From CAZXFA01 sp964640085 (GTDB lineage Bacteria; Actinomycetota; UBA4738; HRBIN12), in assembly GCA_964640085.1 (NCBI GenBank), contig CAZXFA010000030.1, positions 1 through 26,571 of the forward strand: DNA of 26,571 bases, read 5' to 3'. The notes under the pieces were generated by a model. That model had not been told where the DNA came from and made no database searches. It saw nothing but the letters and a program-made list of their open reading frames with translations. The number at the start of each line of letters is the position of its first letter. Within the stretch, counting starts at the first letter, position 1. The translations under genes were made by a program, and so were the position numbers. Shown here in pieces: positions 7,742 through 14,828 of the stretch.

Positions 7742-8444
7742 AGGGAGCCGGCTCGACCGGCGGGGCGGGCGTGCCGGTGTCCACCGGGTCCTCGAACCCC
7801 ACCTGCTTGTGCGTGCCGTCGCAGAAGGGCTTGTTGTGTGAGCGGCCACACCGGCACAAGGTCTGGCGGTTCCGGACCTCGTAGGGCGTTCCGTCCTCGG
7901 AGACGACGGGGAGCCCGCCCCGGATCCACAAGGAGCCGTCCGGCTCCACCCCGATCGAGGGCTCGAAGGTCTGCTCGACGGGCTCGGGGTCGGGGGCGAG
8001 CGCGTAGGATAGCCGCCCGGAGGGGCAGTTGCGCACCTTCCGCTCGAACTCCTCGCGTGCATCCGGGTCGTCGATGTCCTCGAGCAGCTCCCACACGCTG
8101 GTCCCGGCGGTGCAGAACGCATGGTGGGCGCAGATCGACACGTCGTCGTACAGGATCACGCCCTCGCTCTCCCATCCGCTGCGCCGGTCGGCGATCGGAC
8201 CGCGATCTGCGGACTCCCTCCCCTCGAACCCGATCTCCTCATGGGTGTCATCGCAGAACGGCTTGGTCATGGAGTGCCCGCACCGGCACAGCTCGTACGT
8301 CTCCGGGACCTCGAAACTCGACCCCTCCTCCCAGGAGTCGGGTTCCCCGCCCGCGCTCCGCACGATCGCCGTGCGCAGCAGCGGCACCTCTCCCTCCACC
8401 CGGTACGGGCCGCCCACGCGGACGACGATCCGAGGCTCTGGCAT
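7737..8444 (-). CDS. Double CDGSH iron-sulfur protein with central Cys-rich domain
   Basis: The 235-residue protein contains two CDGSH motifs with the C-x-C-x8-C-x3-H spacing: Cys53, Cys55, Cys64, His68 and Cys197, Cys199, Cys208, His212, each expected to hold a [2Fe-2S] cluster with one His ligand. The first reads CDDTH, with Asp replacing the usual Gly. Between them (about residues 98-148) lies ICAHHAFC followed by VRNCPSGRLSY, resembling the small Fer4_19-type iron-sulfur domain found in such proteins. The protein is soluble and probably takes part in electron transfer or redox sensing. The ATG at 8444 sits seven bases after a TAGACT box, without a ribosome binding site, suggesting a leaderless transcript. 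It follows a three-gene ABC operon on the same strand. Confidence 0.92.
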   Translation of the reverse strand: MPEPRIVVRVGGPYRVEGEVPLLRTAIVRSAGGEPDSWEEGSSFEVPETYELCRCGHSMTKPFCDDTHEEIGFEGRESADRGPIADRRSGWESEGVILYDDVSICAHHAFCTAGTSVWELLEDIDDPDAREEFERKVRNCPSGRLSYALAPDPEPVEQTFEPSIGVEPDGSLWIRGGLPVVSEDGTPYEVRNRQTLCRCGRSHNKPFCDGTHKQVGFEDPVDTGTPAPPVEPAPS

Positions 8445-8451
8445 CCCTCGC

Positions 8452-8457
8452 AGTCTA
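8452..8457 (-). promoter_or_regulatory. Putative -10 box (TAGACT) inside the upstream stop codon
   Basis: Read on the minus strand, TAGACT ends seven bases before the CDGSH ATG. Its first three bases are the TAG stop codon of the upstream permease gene. Confidence 0.5.
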
Positions 8458-9621
8458 CGCGGAAGCCGGCGAAGCCGTGAGCCGGCGTCGGAACAGCACC
8501 ACCGCCACCCCGAGGAGCACGGCGGCGTAGCCGGCCAGCACACCGAGCTCGAACGCGACGTCGACCGCCGAGGCCTCGCGGCCGAGGATGTCGGTGAACG
8601 CGTCCAACGCCCAGGCGTGGGGCGTGACGTGTGCGATCGCCCGCATGACGGGAGGGAAGACCTCGAGCGGCACCATGCACCCACCGAGCGCGGCGAACAT
8701 CAGCCCGAAGAAGACCCCGAGCGAGCCGGCCTGCTGCGCGCTCGAGAGGACCGACCCCATCAGCATGGCTGCCCCCGTCCCCACCAGCGAGAAGGAGACC
8801 AGCACGGCCGCCGTCGCGACCGGGTTCCCCCAGTCGACGCCGAACAGGACGGCCGTCACGGCGACGATGAGGAGCCCCTGGAGCAGCGCGATGCCGAACC
8901 GCCCGGTCGCCTCGCCGGCCAACACGGTCCGGGACGGCGTCGGCGAGGCGATCATCCGGCGGGAGGTTCCGAGGCGACGGGACTCGATCAGCATCCCCGA
9001 GGCCGCGAGCGAGATCACGAAGACGAACAGGATCGTCTCCTGGGCCGCGCCATAGTCGAACTGCCCGACGGCGTCCTCGGTCCCAGCGGTCTCGGTCTCC
9101 ACCCGGACCCGCGGCACGGCCGCCAGCAGCGTCCGGGCGCGCTCGAGCGCCTGATCGAAGGTTCCCGCACCCTCGCTCTCGGCGAACCGGGCCGCCCGGA
9201 CCCCGATCGCCTGACGATCCACCGCGGCGGCGACCACCAGCCTCGCCTCCTGCGCGGCGCCGACCGGCCGGGCGAGATACGGGATCCGCACGCTCCCCCC
9301 GGACCGGACCTGGTCGTCGTACCCGGTCGGGATCACCAGCCCTGCCTCCACCAGCCCGCGCTCGACCGCCTGCCTGAGCCCCTCGCGATCGTCGAACGCC
9401 CGCACCTCGATCCCCTCGGTGCGCTCGAGCGCCCCGACCAGGTCTCGACCGAGTGGACCGCTCCCCGCCGACACCACGCCGATCACGGGCGTGAAGGCGG
9501 ACCCGAACACAGCCCCGATCGCCAGGATGATGAGGAAGGGGAAGACGAAGATGAAGAAGAGCGCCGTCCGATCGCGGGACACCCGCCGCAGGTTCATCCC
9601 GGCGATCGCGAGCACCTTCAT
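8455..9621 (-). CDS. ABC-2 type permease with large external domain (second subunit)
   Basis: This 388-residue protein opens with NLRRVSRDRTALFFIFVFPFLIILAIG (one membrane helix), continues with an extracytoplasmic domain of about 140 residues (start SAFTPVIGVVSAG) and ends in five hydrophobic segments, the YhhJ/NatB-like layout of ABC-2 exporters. The cytosolic motif ESRRLGTSRRMIASPTPSRTVLAGE is typical of the family. Its ATG overlaps the stop of the preceding permease gene as ATGA, so the two permeases are translationally coupled and probably form a heterodimer with the ATPase encoded at 10784-11728. The substrate is unknown. Confidence 0.92.
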   Translation of the reverse strand: MKVLAIAGMNLRRVSRDRTALFFIFVFPFLIILAIGAVFGSAFTPVIGVVSAGSGPLGRDLVGALERTEGIEVRAFDDREGLRQAVERGLVEAGLVIPTGYDDQVRSGGSVRIPYLARPVGAAQEARLVVAAAVDRQAIGVRAARFAESEGAGTFDQALERARTLLAAVPRVRVETETAGTEDAVGQFDYGAAQETILFVFVISLAASGMLIESRRLGTSRRMIASPTPSRTVLAGEATGRFGIALLQGLLIVAVTAVLFGVDWGNPVATAAVLVSFSLVGTGAAMLMGSVLSSAQQAGSLGVFFGLMFAALGGCMVPLEVFPPVMRAIAHVTPHAWALDAFTDILGREASAVDVAFELGVLAGYAAVLLGVAVVLFRRRLTASPASA

Positions 9622-10784
9622 CGCGACACCAACCGGTTCGACCGCAGGAGCGCGATCCCGCCGAGCACGGCGCCGAACGCGAGGACGGCCCCCACGGCCG
9701 GCAGCACGTCGGCGATCGCGCCGCCGCCCGCGAGCTCCTGGAACCCACGCATCATCCAGGCCTGCGGCGCGACGAGGCTGAGGTTCGCCAGGAACGACGG
9801 CCCCTGCGAGATGGGGAAGAAGGTGCCGCCCAGCAGGCCCAGCACGACGGCGACCGTCGAGGCGTAGCCGCCCGCCTGGGCGGGGGTCTTCGCGAGCGTC
9901 GCGACCAACGCGGTCAGTCCCATCGCCGACAGGACGCCTGCGACCACGAGCAGAGCCACGCCGATCGGGTCACCCCACTCGGCGCCCAGCAGCACGGTGC
10001 TCGCGATCACGAGCGCGCTCATGCTCACGAGACCCACGAGGAAGGATGCGAGCGCCTTCCCACCGATGATCCAAGCGGCGCGCATCGGCGCGACCAGCAG
10101 CCGCGCGAGCGTGCCGCTCTGCCGCTCGTCGAGCAGACTCCGGACGCCGAACTCGACCGTGAAGAAGACGAAGAACACCGCCATCCCGGCGGCGTAGAAG
10201 GTCGTCGAGCTGAACGAGCGGCTCTCCGCCGTGTCGGCATCGATCAGCGCGGCCGGCTCGGTCGCCCTGGCCCGTTCCACGACGTCCTCGACGACCGCCG
10301 GGTCGTGCTCTCCCGGGCCGAGGACCGTGGCGACCGCGACCTGAACCGCGTCGATCTCGCTGGCGAACGAGCGCGCGAGCGATGTGGCGATCAGCGCACG
10401 GATGCTCTCCTCGGGATCGGTGATGACTCGGAGCGCGCCGCCCTGCCCCGCGACGGCACGCGCCGAGAAACCTTCCGGGATCACGAAGGCCGCATCGATC
10501 GTCCCGGCGTCGGTGAGGGCATCGGCGCGCTCGGCCGTCGGAACGTCTCGCAGGGTCACGAAGTCCAGACCCTGGAGCAGATCGACGAACCCGGCCGAGA
10601 CCTCCCCCCCGTCGAGGTCGACCACGCCGAACGTCGCGGTGAACTCCTCGTCCTCCACGCCCGCCAGGGTGAGGCTCAGGATCCCGGCCAGTCCGAACGG
10701 CACCAGGAACGCGATCACCAGGACGGAGCGGTCGCGGAGCCGCTGCCGAAGGTCCTTGGCTGCGATCACGAGCGCCGCGCGCAT
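9618..10784 (-). CDS. ABC-2 type permease with large external domain (first subunit)
   Basis: It has 388 residues, as does its downstream partner, and the same layout: an N-terminal helix (SVLVIAFLVPFGLAGILSL), an external domain of about 150 residues, then a five-helix membrane part including AAGMAVFFVFFTVEFGVRSL. The cytosolic loop LLDERQSGTLARLLVAPMRA is the ABC-2 signature. Its ATG overlaps the ATPase stop as TGATG. The two permeases are probably paralogues from an old tandem duplication, now diverged in the external domain. Together with the ATPase they make a heteromeric exporter in the plasma membrane. Confidence 0.93.
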   Translation of the reverse strand: MRAALVIAAKDLRQRLRDRSVLVIAFLVPFGLAGILSLTLAGVEDEEFTATFGVVDLDGGEVSAGFVDLLQGLDFVTLRDVPTAERADALTDAGTIDAAFVIPEGFSARAVAGQGGALRVITDPEESIRALIATSLARSFASEIDAVQVAVATVLGPGEHDPAVVEDVVERARATEPAALIDADTAESRSFSSTTFYAAGMAVFFVFFTVEFGVRSLLDERQSGTLARLLVAPMRAAWIIGGKALASFLVGLVSMSALVIASTVLLGAEWGDPIGVALLVVAGVLSAMGLTALVATLAKTPAQAGGYASTVAVVLGLLGGTFFPISQGPSFLANLSLVAPQAWMMRGFQELAGGGAIADVLPAVGAVLAFGAVLGGIALLRSNRLVSR

Positions 10785-11728
10785 CAGTCCCGGAGCGCCT
10801 TGCCGGTCAGGTGCAGGAACACGGCCTCGAGGTTCGGCTCGGCGAGCTCCACCGCCGTGACGTCGACGTGGGGATCCACCGCCGCCAGGATCTGCGGTAG
10901 CGCATGGCGCGCGTCGGCCACGACGAGCTCGATCGCCTCCTCGCCGGCCCTGGCCTCCGTGACCGCGGTGAGCCCTCGCGCGGCCTCAGCTCCCGCCACG
11001 AGATCGCCGGTCGCTGCGAGGTGCACCCGATCACGCTCCCCGATCGTGGCGACGAGCTCGCGGCGCGTACCCTCCGCGATCACGTGCCCCTCGTCGATGA
11101 CCCCCACCCGATCGCAGAGCCGCTCCGCCTCCTCCATGTAGTGCGTGGTGTAGAGGACCGCCATCCCCCCTTCGCGGAACCGCTCGACGCTGGCCAGGAT
11201 CGCGTTGCGGCTCTGGGGGTCGACCCCCACGGTGGGCTCGTCGAGCACGAGGAGCCGCGGGCGGTTCAGGAGGCCGAGACCGATGTTCAATCGGCGCTTC
11301 ATCCCCCCCGAGTACTGCTCCACACGGTCGTGCTGCCGGTCGAGCAGCTCGATGATCTCGAGGATCTGGTCGATCCGCGCATCGAGCTCCTCTCCGGCCA
11401 GACCGTAGAGACGGCCGAAGAACCGGAGGTTCTCGCGCGCGGTCAGGTCGGGGTAGACCGCGATCTCCTGGGGCACGTACCCGATCGCAGCCCGCGCGTC
11501 GACCGTGTGGGTGTCCACCGGCCGGCCTTCCACGAACACCTCCCCTGCGTCTCGTTCGAGCAAGCCGCACACCATCGAGATCGAGGTGGTCTTGCCGGCG
11601 CCATTCGGCCCGAGCAGCCCGTAGGTCTCACCGGGCGAGATCGTGAAGCCCACGCCGTCCACGGCCAGCCGCTCCCCATAGGACTTGCGCAGGTCACGGC
11701 ATTCCAGGACGAGCCCGTCGGTCGCCAT
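10784..11728 (-). CDS. ABC-2 exporter ATP-binding protein
   Basis: The 314-residue ATPase has Walker A GPNGAGKTT (40-48), Q-loop VPQEIAVYPDLTARENL (from 85), signature YSGGM (139-143), Walker B LLVLDEP (159-165), D-loop VGVDPQSR and a normal switch His196 in TTHYMEEAERL. The C-terminal part ends LEAVFLHLTGKAL, as in CcmA/NatA-like ATPases. The ATG at 11728 has GGGAGGG close upstream. It is the first gene of a tightly overlapping operon with two ABC-2 permeases. A 19-bp perfect palindrome covers the likely promoter, so expression is probably repressor-controlled, as is common for drug or stress exporters. Confidence 0.95.
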   Translation of the reverse strand: MATDGLVLECRDLRKSYGERLAVDGVGFTISPGETYGLLGPNGAGKTTSISMVCGLLERDAGEVFVEGRPVDTHTVDARAAIGYVPQEIAVYPDLTARENLRFFGRLYGLAGEELDARIDQILEIIELLDRQHDRVEQYSGGMKRRLNIGLGLLNRPRLLVLDEPTVGVDPQSRNAILASVERFREGGMAVLYTTHYMEEAERLCDRVGVIDEGHVIAEGTRRELVATIGERDRVHLAATGDLVAGAEAARGLTAVTEARAGEEAIELVVADARHALPQILAAVDPHVDVTAVELAEPNLEAVFLHLTGKALRD

Positions 11729-11737
11729 CCGTCCCTC

Positions 11738-11759
11738 CCTGGTCCCTGGGACCAGGCTA
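11738..11759 (-). promoter_or_regulatory. 19-bp perfect palindrome overlapping putative -10 box of the ABC operon
   Basis: CCTGGTCCC-T-GGGACCAGG (11738-11756) has nine-base perfect arms around one base. On the minus strand TAGCCT (11759-11754) reads as a -10 box whose last bases lie in the palindrome; the expected transcription start (about seven bases on) falls inside it. This is the position of a classic repressor site. The same repeat could also fold as a hairpin in the leader. No regulator gene is adjacent. Confidence 0.6.
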
Positions 11760-11796
11760 GTCGGGAGGGGACCCCGGCGTGACCGGCCCTACGACC

Positions 11797-12449
11797 TCAG
11801 CCGCGGGGGCCGACCAGCAGCCAGGTGGCATCGGGCCCTTGGCCTTCACGTCCACGACCCCTCGGCTCGAACGCGTAGAGCGCGTTCAGGCGCCGGACCA
11901 CCCGCTCGGTGACCTGCACCTGGTCGGGCACCCCGTGGCTCTCCATCCGCCTGGCCGTGTTCACGGTGTCCCCCAGAGGCCGTAGATGAACCTCCGCCGC
12001 CCGATCACACCGGCCGCGACCCGTCCGGTGTCGATCCCGATCCGCAACCGCATTCCGTCCCGCAGACCGTCGCACGCCTCGGGCATCGCGAGCGCGAGGT
12101 CGGCGACCACCTCGGATGGTCCGCCGGGGGGATCGGGATGCTGCCGGCCGCCATGTAGGTATCCCCGATGGTCTTGAATCTTCTCCAGACCTCGCTGCTC
12201 CACGAGCCGATCGAACGCGCTGAACGCGTTATCCAGAGGATCGACCACCTGCTCGGGCTGGAGGCTCGCCGCCCTCTGCGTGAACCCCTCGATGTCGGCG
12301 AACAGCACGGTCGCCTCCGGGAATCGATCGGCGATCACGCCCTCCCGGCGTTTCAGCCGGGCCGAGATCGGGGGCCGGACCCCGGCATCCTCCGCCTCCG
12401 CCGGAACCGCGCCGACCGGCGCCAGACGCCGGACGAGCGACGAGCCCAC
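11797..12449 (-). pseudogene. Class III adenylate/guanylate cyclase remnant, frameshifted
   Basis: Two frames together spell a class III cyclase domain: SARLKRREGVIADRFPEATVLFADIEGFT, then (shifted) KTIGDTYMAAGSIPIPP, then VVADLALAMPEAC and IGRRRFIYGLWG, and after another shift DTVNTARRMESHGVPDQVQVTERV ending TWLLVGPRG. An extra T near the LEKI codons, a compensating loss about 60 bases later, and a missing base in the LWG-DTV stretch break the frame. The metal Asp of FADI, the Asp of GDTYM and the Asn/Arg of the DTVNTARR stretch are still recognisable, but several usually conserved positions differ (GIDTGRVAAG for GIHTGPVVAG). No sensor or membrane part precedes it; the preceding MDMPI-like gene ends 15 bases away. 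A decayed gene is most likely; assembly indels are the alternative. Confidence 0.8.
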
Positions 12450-12464
12450 CTCGGCAGCGATAGG

Positions 12465-13274
12465 TCACGGTGCCAGGAAGTACCTATCGAACGCCAGCGC
12501 CCGCCAGGGTCGAGGCCCGCCGGCGCGCATCCCCCCACGGGCGATCGCCCACCACTTGGAGCGACGACCGTAGGCCACCAGCACGAACGCGGATGGATCG
12601 GCGCGGATCGAGCACGCTGCGGGTACGTCCGGCGGCTCCACCCGCGCCCGGCCGTCCTCGAACGCCACCGAGAATCTGGGCCCACCGCCGAGCTCGATGC
12701 GGTAGGTCGTCCGCACACCCCGCGCCGCCTCGCGATCGACGTACCAGGGCGCGAGGACGGCTGCCGCCTTGACGACCGTCCGCGCATCGGGGCCGGGGAA
12801 CGCCCAGGGCAGGCCGAGCGCTCGAGCGGCGTCGTCGCCGTGCACCCGCAGCTCGCCGAGAAGGAGCCCGGTCCCGGTCGCCACATCCAGCGTGAGACCC
12901 GAGTACCAGGGGAAAGGGTCCGAGCCGAGCCGGCCACGGGTCGCCGAGACGAAGTTCCCTACGTTCCCCTCCACCTCGTCGGCGAGGTCGGGCACCGAGC
13001 GCCCGGCTGCCGCCCGGAGGAGGCGCTCGTTCTCCGAGGCGATGTCCGCGATCTCCCCCTGCGGCGTCGCGACGCCCGCGAGGTACGCCGCGAAGAGTCG
13101 CGTTCGCGCGGCGAGATGCGCGGCGAGCTCTCCGAGCGTCCACGACGGACCACGGGAGGGCCGACTCGGGTCGTCGATCCCACGGATCAGCCCGGCGAGC
13201 TCACGCCCGGCACTCGCCACCGACCCGACCGCGGCGGCCAGGTCGATCCACAGCTCGCTCGGGACGTGATGCAC
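12465..13274 (-). CDS. MDMPI/DinB-fold protein (maleylpyruvate isomerase-like N-terminus)
   Basis: The 269-residue protein has the four-helix DinB/MDMPI N-terminal domain, seen in PSWTLGELAAHLAARTRLFAAYL, where the His of the WxxxELxxHL pattern is a usual metal ligand. The second half (about residues 175-265) is SCP2/MDMPI C-terminal-like: FEDGRARVEPPDVPAACSI, then ADPSAFVLVAYGR. Actinobacterial relatives are mycothiol-dependent enzymes or uncharacterised proteins; the reaction here is unknown. The start is GTG 13274, six bases after TACGGT, suggesting leaderless expression although the heliorhodopsin stop is only 39 bases upstream on the same strand. An earlier in-frame start would run into that gene. 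Confidence 0.82.
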   Translation of the reverse strand: MHHVPSELWIDLAAAVGSVASAGRELAGLIRGIDDPSRPSRGPSWTLGELAAHLAARTRLFAAYLAGVATPQGEIADIASENERLLRAAAGRSVPDLADEVEGNVGNFVSATRGRLGSDPFPWYSGLTLDVATGTGLLLGELRVHGDDAARALGLPWAFPGPDARTVVKAAAVLAPWYVDREAARGVRTTYRIELGGGPRFSVAFEDGRARVEPPDVPAACSIRADPSAFVLVAYGRRSKWWAIARGGMRAGGPRPWRALAFDRYFLAP

Positions 13275-13280
13275 CGGGCG

Positions 13281-13286
13281 ACCGTA
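13281..13286 (-). promoter_or_regulatory. Putative -10 box (TACGGT), leaderless promoter
   Basis: Read on the minus strand, TACGGT ends six bases before the GTG at 13274; no ribosome binding site is seen in between. Confidence 0.45.
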
Positions 13287-13313
13287 GCAGGAGCTCCTCT
13301 GGCGGGGCCCCGG

Positions 13314-14075
13314 CTACGCGGCGAGCGTGCCGGCGAACACCTGCCAGGCGAGCGCCGACTTCGCGGTCAGGCTCAGCAGCACGTACATGGACTCGCCGAA
13401 CCGGTACCGGCGCCACGGGCCGATCCGCCGGTACTGGAGCCACATGTTCAGCGCGAAGCTGTTGAAGAACAGGAACAGCGAGATGAAGATCCCGTACACG
13501 AACCCCGGCGGGCTCGCATCCTCGCCGGGGCTCACCAGGTAGATCGCGATCGCGATCCACGGCATCACGCCCGCGATGCACCCGAGCCAGAACGGCAGGA
13601 GGCTCCCCCCGGGCTCCTCGTAGCGCTCCTGGAGCAGGCCGAAGAGGATCATCGAGCCGTTCACGCCGAAGAGCGCGACGAGCGCCGCAACGTCGCTGAT
13701 CCCGGTGATCATGGCGATCAGCACGATCATGATCGAGGCGCTCATCGAGTACTCGATCCAGCGCGCGAAGTTCCGGTTCCGCTCGAGGTTCCGTGCGTAC
13801 CAGGCGAAGATGCCCGGCGAGGCGATAAGGGCGTGCGCGAGCGCCGAGATGAAGAGGAACGCGGCCACGCCCCAGGCGATCCGGATCTCGAAGAGTGTCT
13901 GCGGCGCTCCCGGGTCGGTGCCCGGTGGCCCCTCCAGGAAGGAGCCGGTGACCGGGAGCGCGAAGTCGTTCGCCAGCGCGAGGATCGCCACGCCCTGCAG
14001 GGCATGGAGAACGGCCATCGCGGCGTTGTACGCGCGGAGCCGACGGAGCCCACGATCGGCGGCGGACAGGCTCAT
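13314..14075 (-). CDS. Heliorhodopsin
   Basis: The 253-residue seven-helix protein carries heliorhodopsin hallmarks rather than those of type 1 rhodopsins. Near the N-terminus is LRAYNAAMAVLHALQG, helix 3 contains ARWIEYSMSASIMIVLIAM, and helix 7 reads SLTAKSALAWQVFAGTL. By position, Lys239 is the retinal Schiff-base lysine, Glu108 the counterion, and His24 and His81 the two internal histidines that correspond to Glu107, His23 and His80 of heliorhodopsin 48C12; the length equals that protein. Heliorhodopsins sit inverted in the membrane, bind all-trans retinal, have a slow photocycle and are not known pumps in most cases; a sensory or enzyme-modulating role is suspected. The ATG at 14075 is six bases after a TAGGGT box. 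No retinal or carotenoid gene is in the window. Confidence 0.95.
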   Translation of the reverse strand: MSLSAADRGLRRLRAYNAAMAVLHALQGVAILALANDFALPVTGSFLEGPPGTDPGAPQTLFEIRIAWGVAAFLFISALAHALIASPGIFAWYARNLERNRNFARWIEYSMSASIMIVLIAMITGISDVAALVALFGVNGSMILFGLLQERYEEPGGSLLPFWLGCIAGVMPWIAIAIYLVSPGEDASPPGFVYGIFISLFLFFNSFALNMWLQYRRIGPWRRYRFGESMYVLLSLTAKSALAWQVFAGTLAA

Positions 14076-14081
14076 ACCCCA

Positions 14082-14087
14082 ACCCTA
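14082..14087 (-). promoter_or_regulatory. Putative -10 box (TAGGGT) of the heliorhodopsin gene
   Basis: On the minus strand TAGGGT is followed by TGGGGT and then the ATG, a six-base gap typical of leaderless mRNA. The region is shared with the divergent gene at 14185. Confidence 0.5.
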
Positions 14088-14184
14088 GTCTCCGGCGCCG
14101 CCCGTAACCTCTGCATCGGGTGATCTGGATGACCGGTCGCGGGGAACGGTTGGCAGTGGTAGCCGAACGGGGAAGGAGGTCGTC

Positions 14185-14808
14185 ATGGATGTCGCGATCA
14201 TCGGGACCGGCAACGTGGGCGGAGCGCTGGCCCGGTCGCTGGCTGGAGCGGGGCATCGGGTCACCGTCACCTCTACCTCGCCCGACGAGGCGAAGGCCCT
14301 GGCGGACGAGGTGGGGGGCAGGGCCGCCGGTTCGAACGCCGAGGCGGTCGCCGCCGCCGACGTCGCGATCCTCGCCGTCTGGTACGACGCGGTCGACGCG
14401 ATCCTGGACGAGGTGGGCGACGCGCTCGAGGGCCGGATCGTGATCGACGTCTCGAACCGGAGCGCCGAGAACCCGGGGCTGGTGGTCGACGGCAGCTCGA
14501 ACGCCGAGCAGATCCAGTCCCTGGTCCCGGGGGCGAAGGTCGTCAAGGCGTTCAACACCGTCTTCGCCAGCAACCAGGCCGACCCGTTGGTCCAGGGCGT
14601 CCGCGTGGATGGGTTCGTGGCCGGGAACGATGAGGAGGCGCGTCGGGTCGTGCTCGAGCTCGTGGGATCGATCGGGATGAAGCCCATCGACGCCGGCCCG
14701 CTCGAGGCGGCCAGGATCCTGGAGGCGATGGCGGCGTTGAACATCGCCCTGAACATGCGGGGCGGCACCTGGCAGAGCGCCTGGAAGCTGATCGAGCCGG
14801 AAGGGTGA
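14185..14808 (+). CDS. NADPH-dependent F420 reductase-like oxidoreductase
   Basis: The 207-residue protein starts with the Rossmann motif AIIGTGNVGGALA (residues 4-16), has the next strand ending VTSTSPDEA, and contains VIDVSNRS and AKVVKAFNTVFASN, matching the F420-dependent NADP oxidoreductase family (Pfam F420_oxidored). Members pass hydride between NADPH and coenzyme F420 or act as other small dinucleotide reductases. ATG 14185 has AAGGAGG with good spacing. The gene runs divergently from the heliorhodopsin, sharing a 109-base intergenic region that contains TAACCT (14105-14110) as a possible -10 box. True F420 use is likely for an actinobacterium but not proven by sequence alone; related proteins can serve other substrates. 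Confidence 0.85.
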   Translation: MDVAIIGTGNVGGALARSLAGAGHRVTVTSTSPDEAKALADEVGGRAAGSNAEAVAAADVAILAVWYDAVDAILDEVGDALEGRIVIDVSNRSAENPGLVVDGSSNAEQIQSLVPGAKVVKAFNTVFASNQADPLVQGVRVDGFVAGNDEEARRVVLELVGSIGMKPIDAGPLEAARILEAMAALNIALNMRGGTWQSAWKLIEPEG

Positions 14809-14816
14809 CGCCGTCG

Positions 14817-14822
14817 TAGCGT
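14817..14822 (+). promoter_or_regulatory. Putative -10 box (TAGCGT), leaderless promoter
   Basis: TAGCGT ends six bases before the ATG at 14829. The GGAGGG in between touches the ATG directly and is too close to work as a ribosome binding site, which favours leaderless initiation. Confidence 0.5.
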
Positions 14823-14828
14823 GGAGGG

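Noticed and set aside
12168..14123. 651-codon plus-strand open frame opposite the MDMPI and heliorhodopsin genes
   Set aside because: Composition is Arg/Glu/Pro-rich without domains, and two recognisable proteins lie on the other strand; it is a GC-rich antisense shadow.
14120..14443. Plus-strand frame starting at GTG 14120, after a TAACCT box
   Set aside because: It runs out of frame over the F420-reductase-like gene and has Arg/Ser-rich shadow composition; the box more likely serves ATG 14185.
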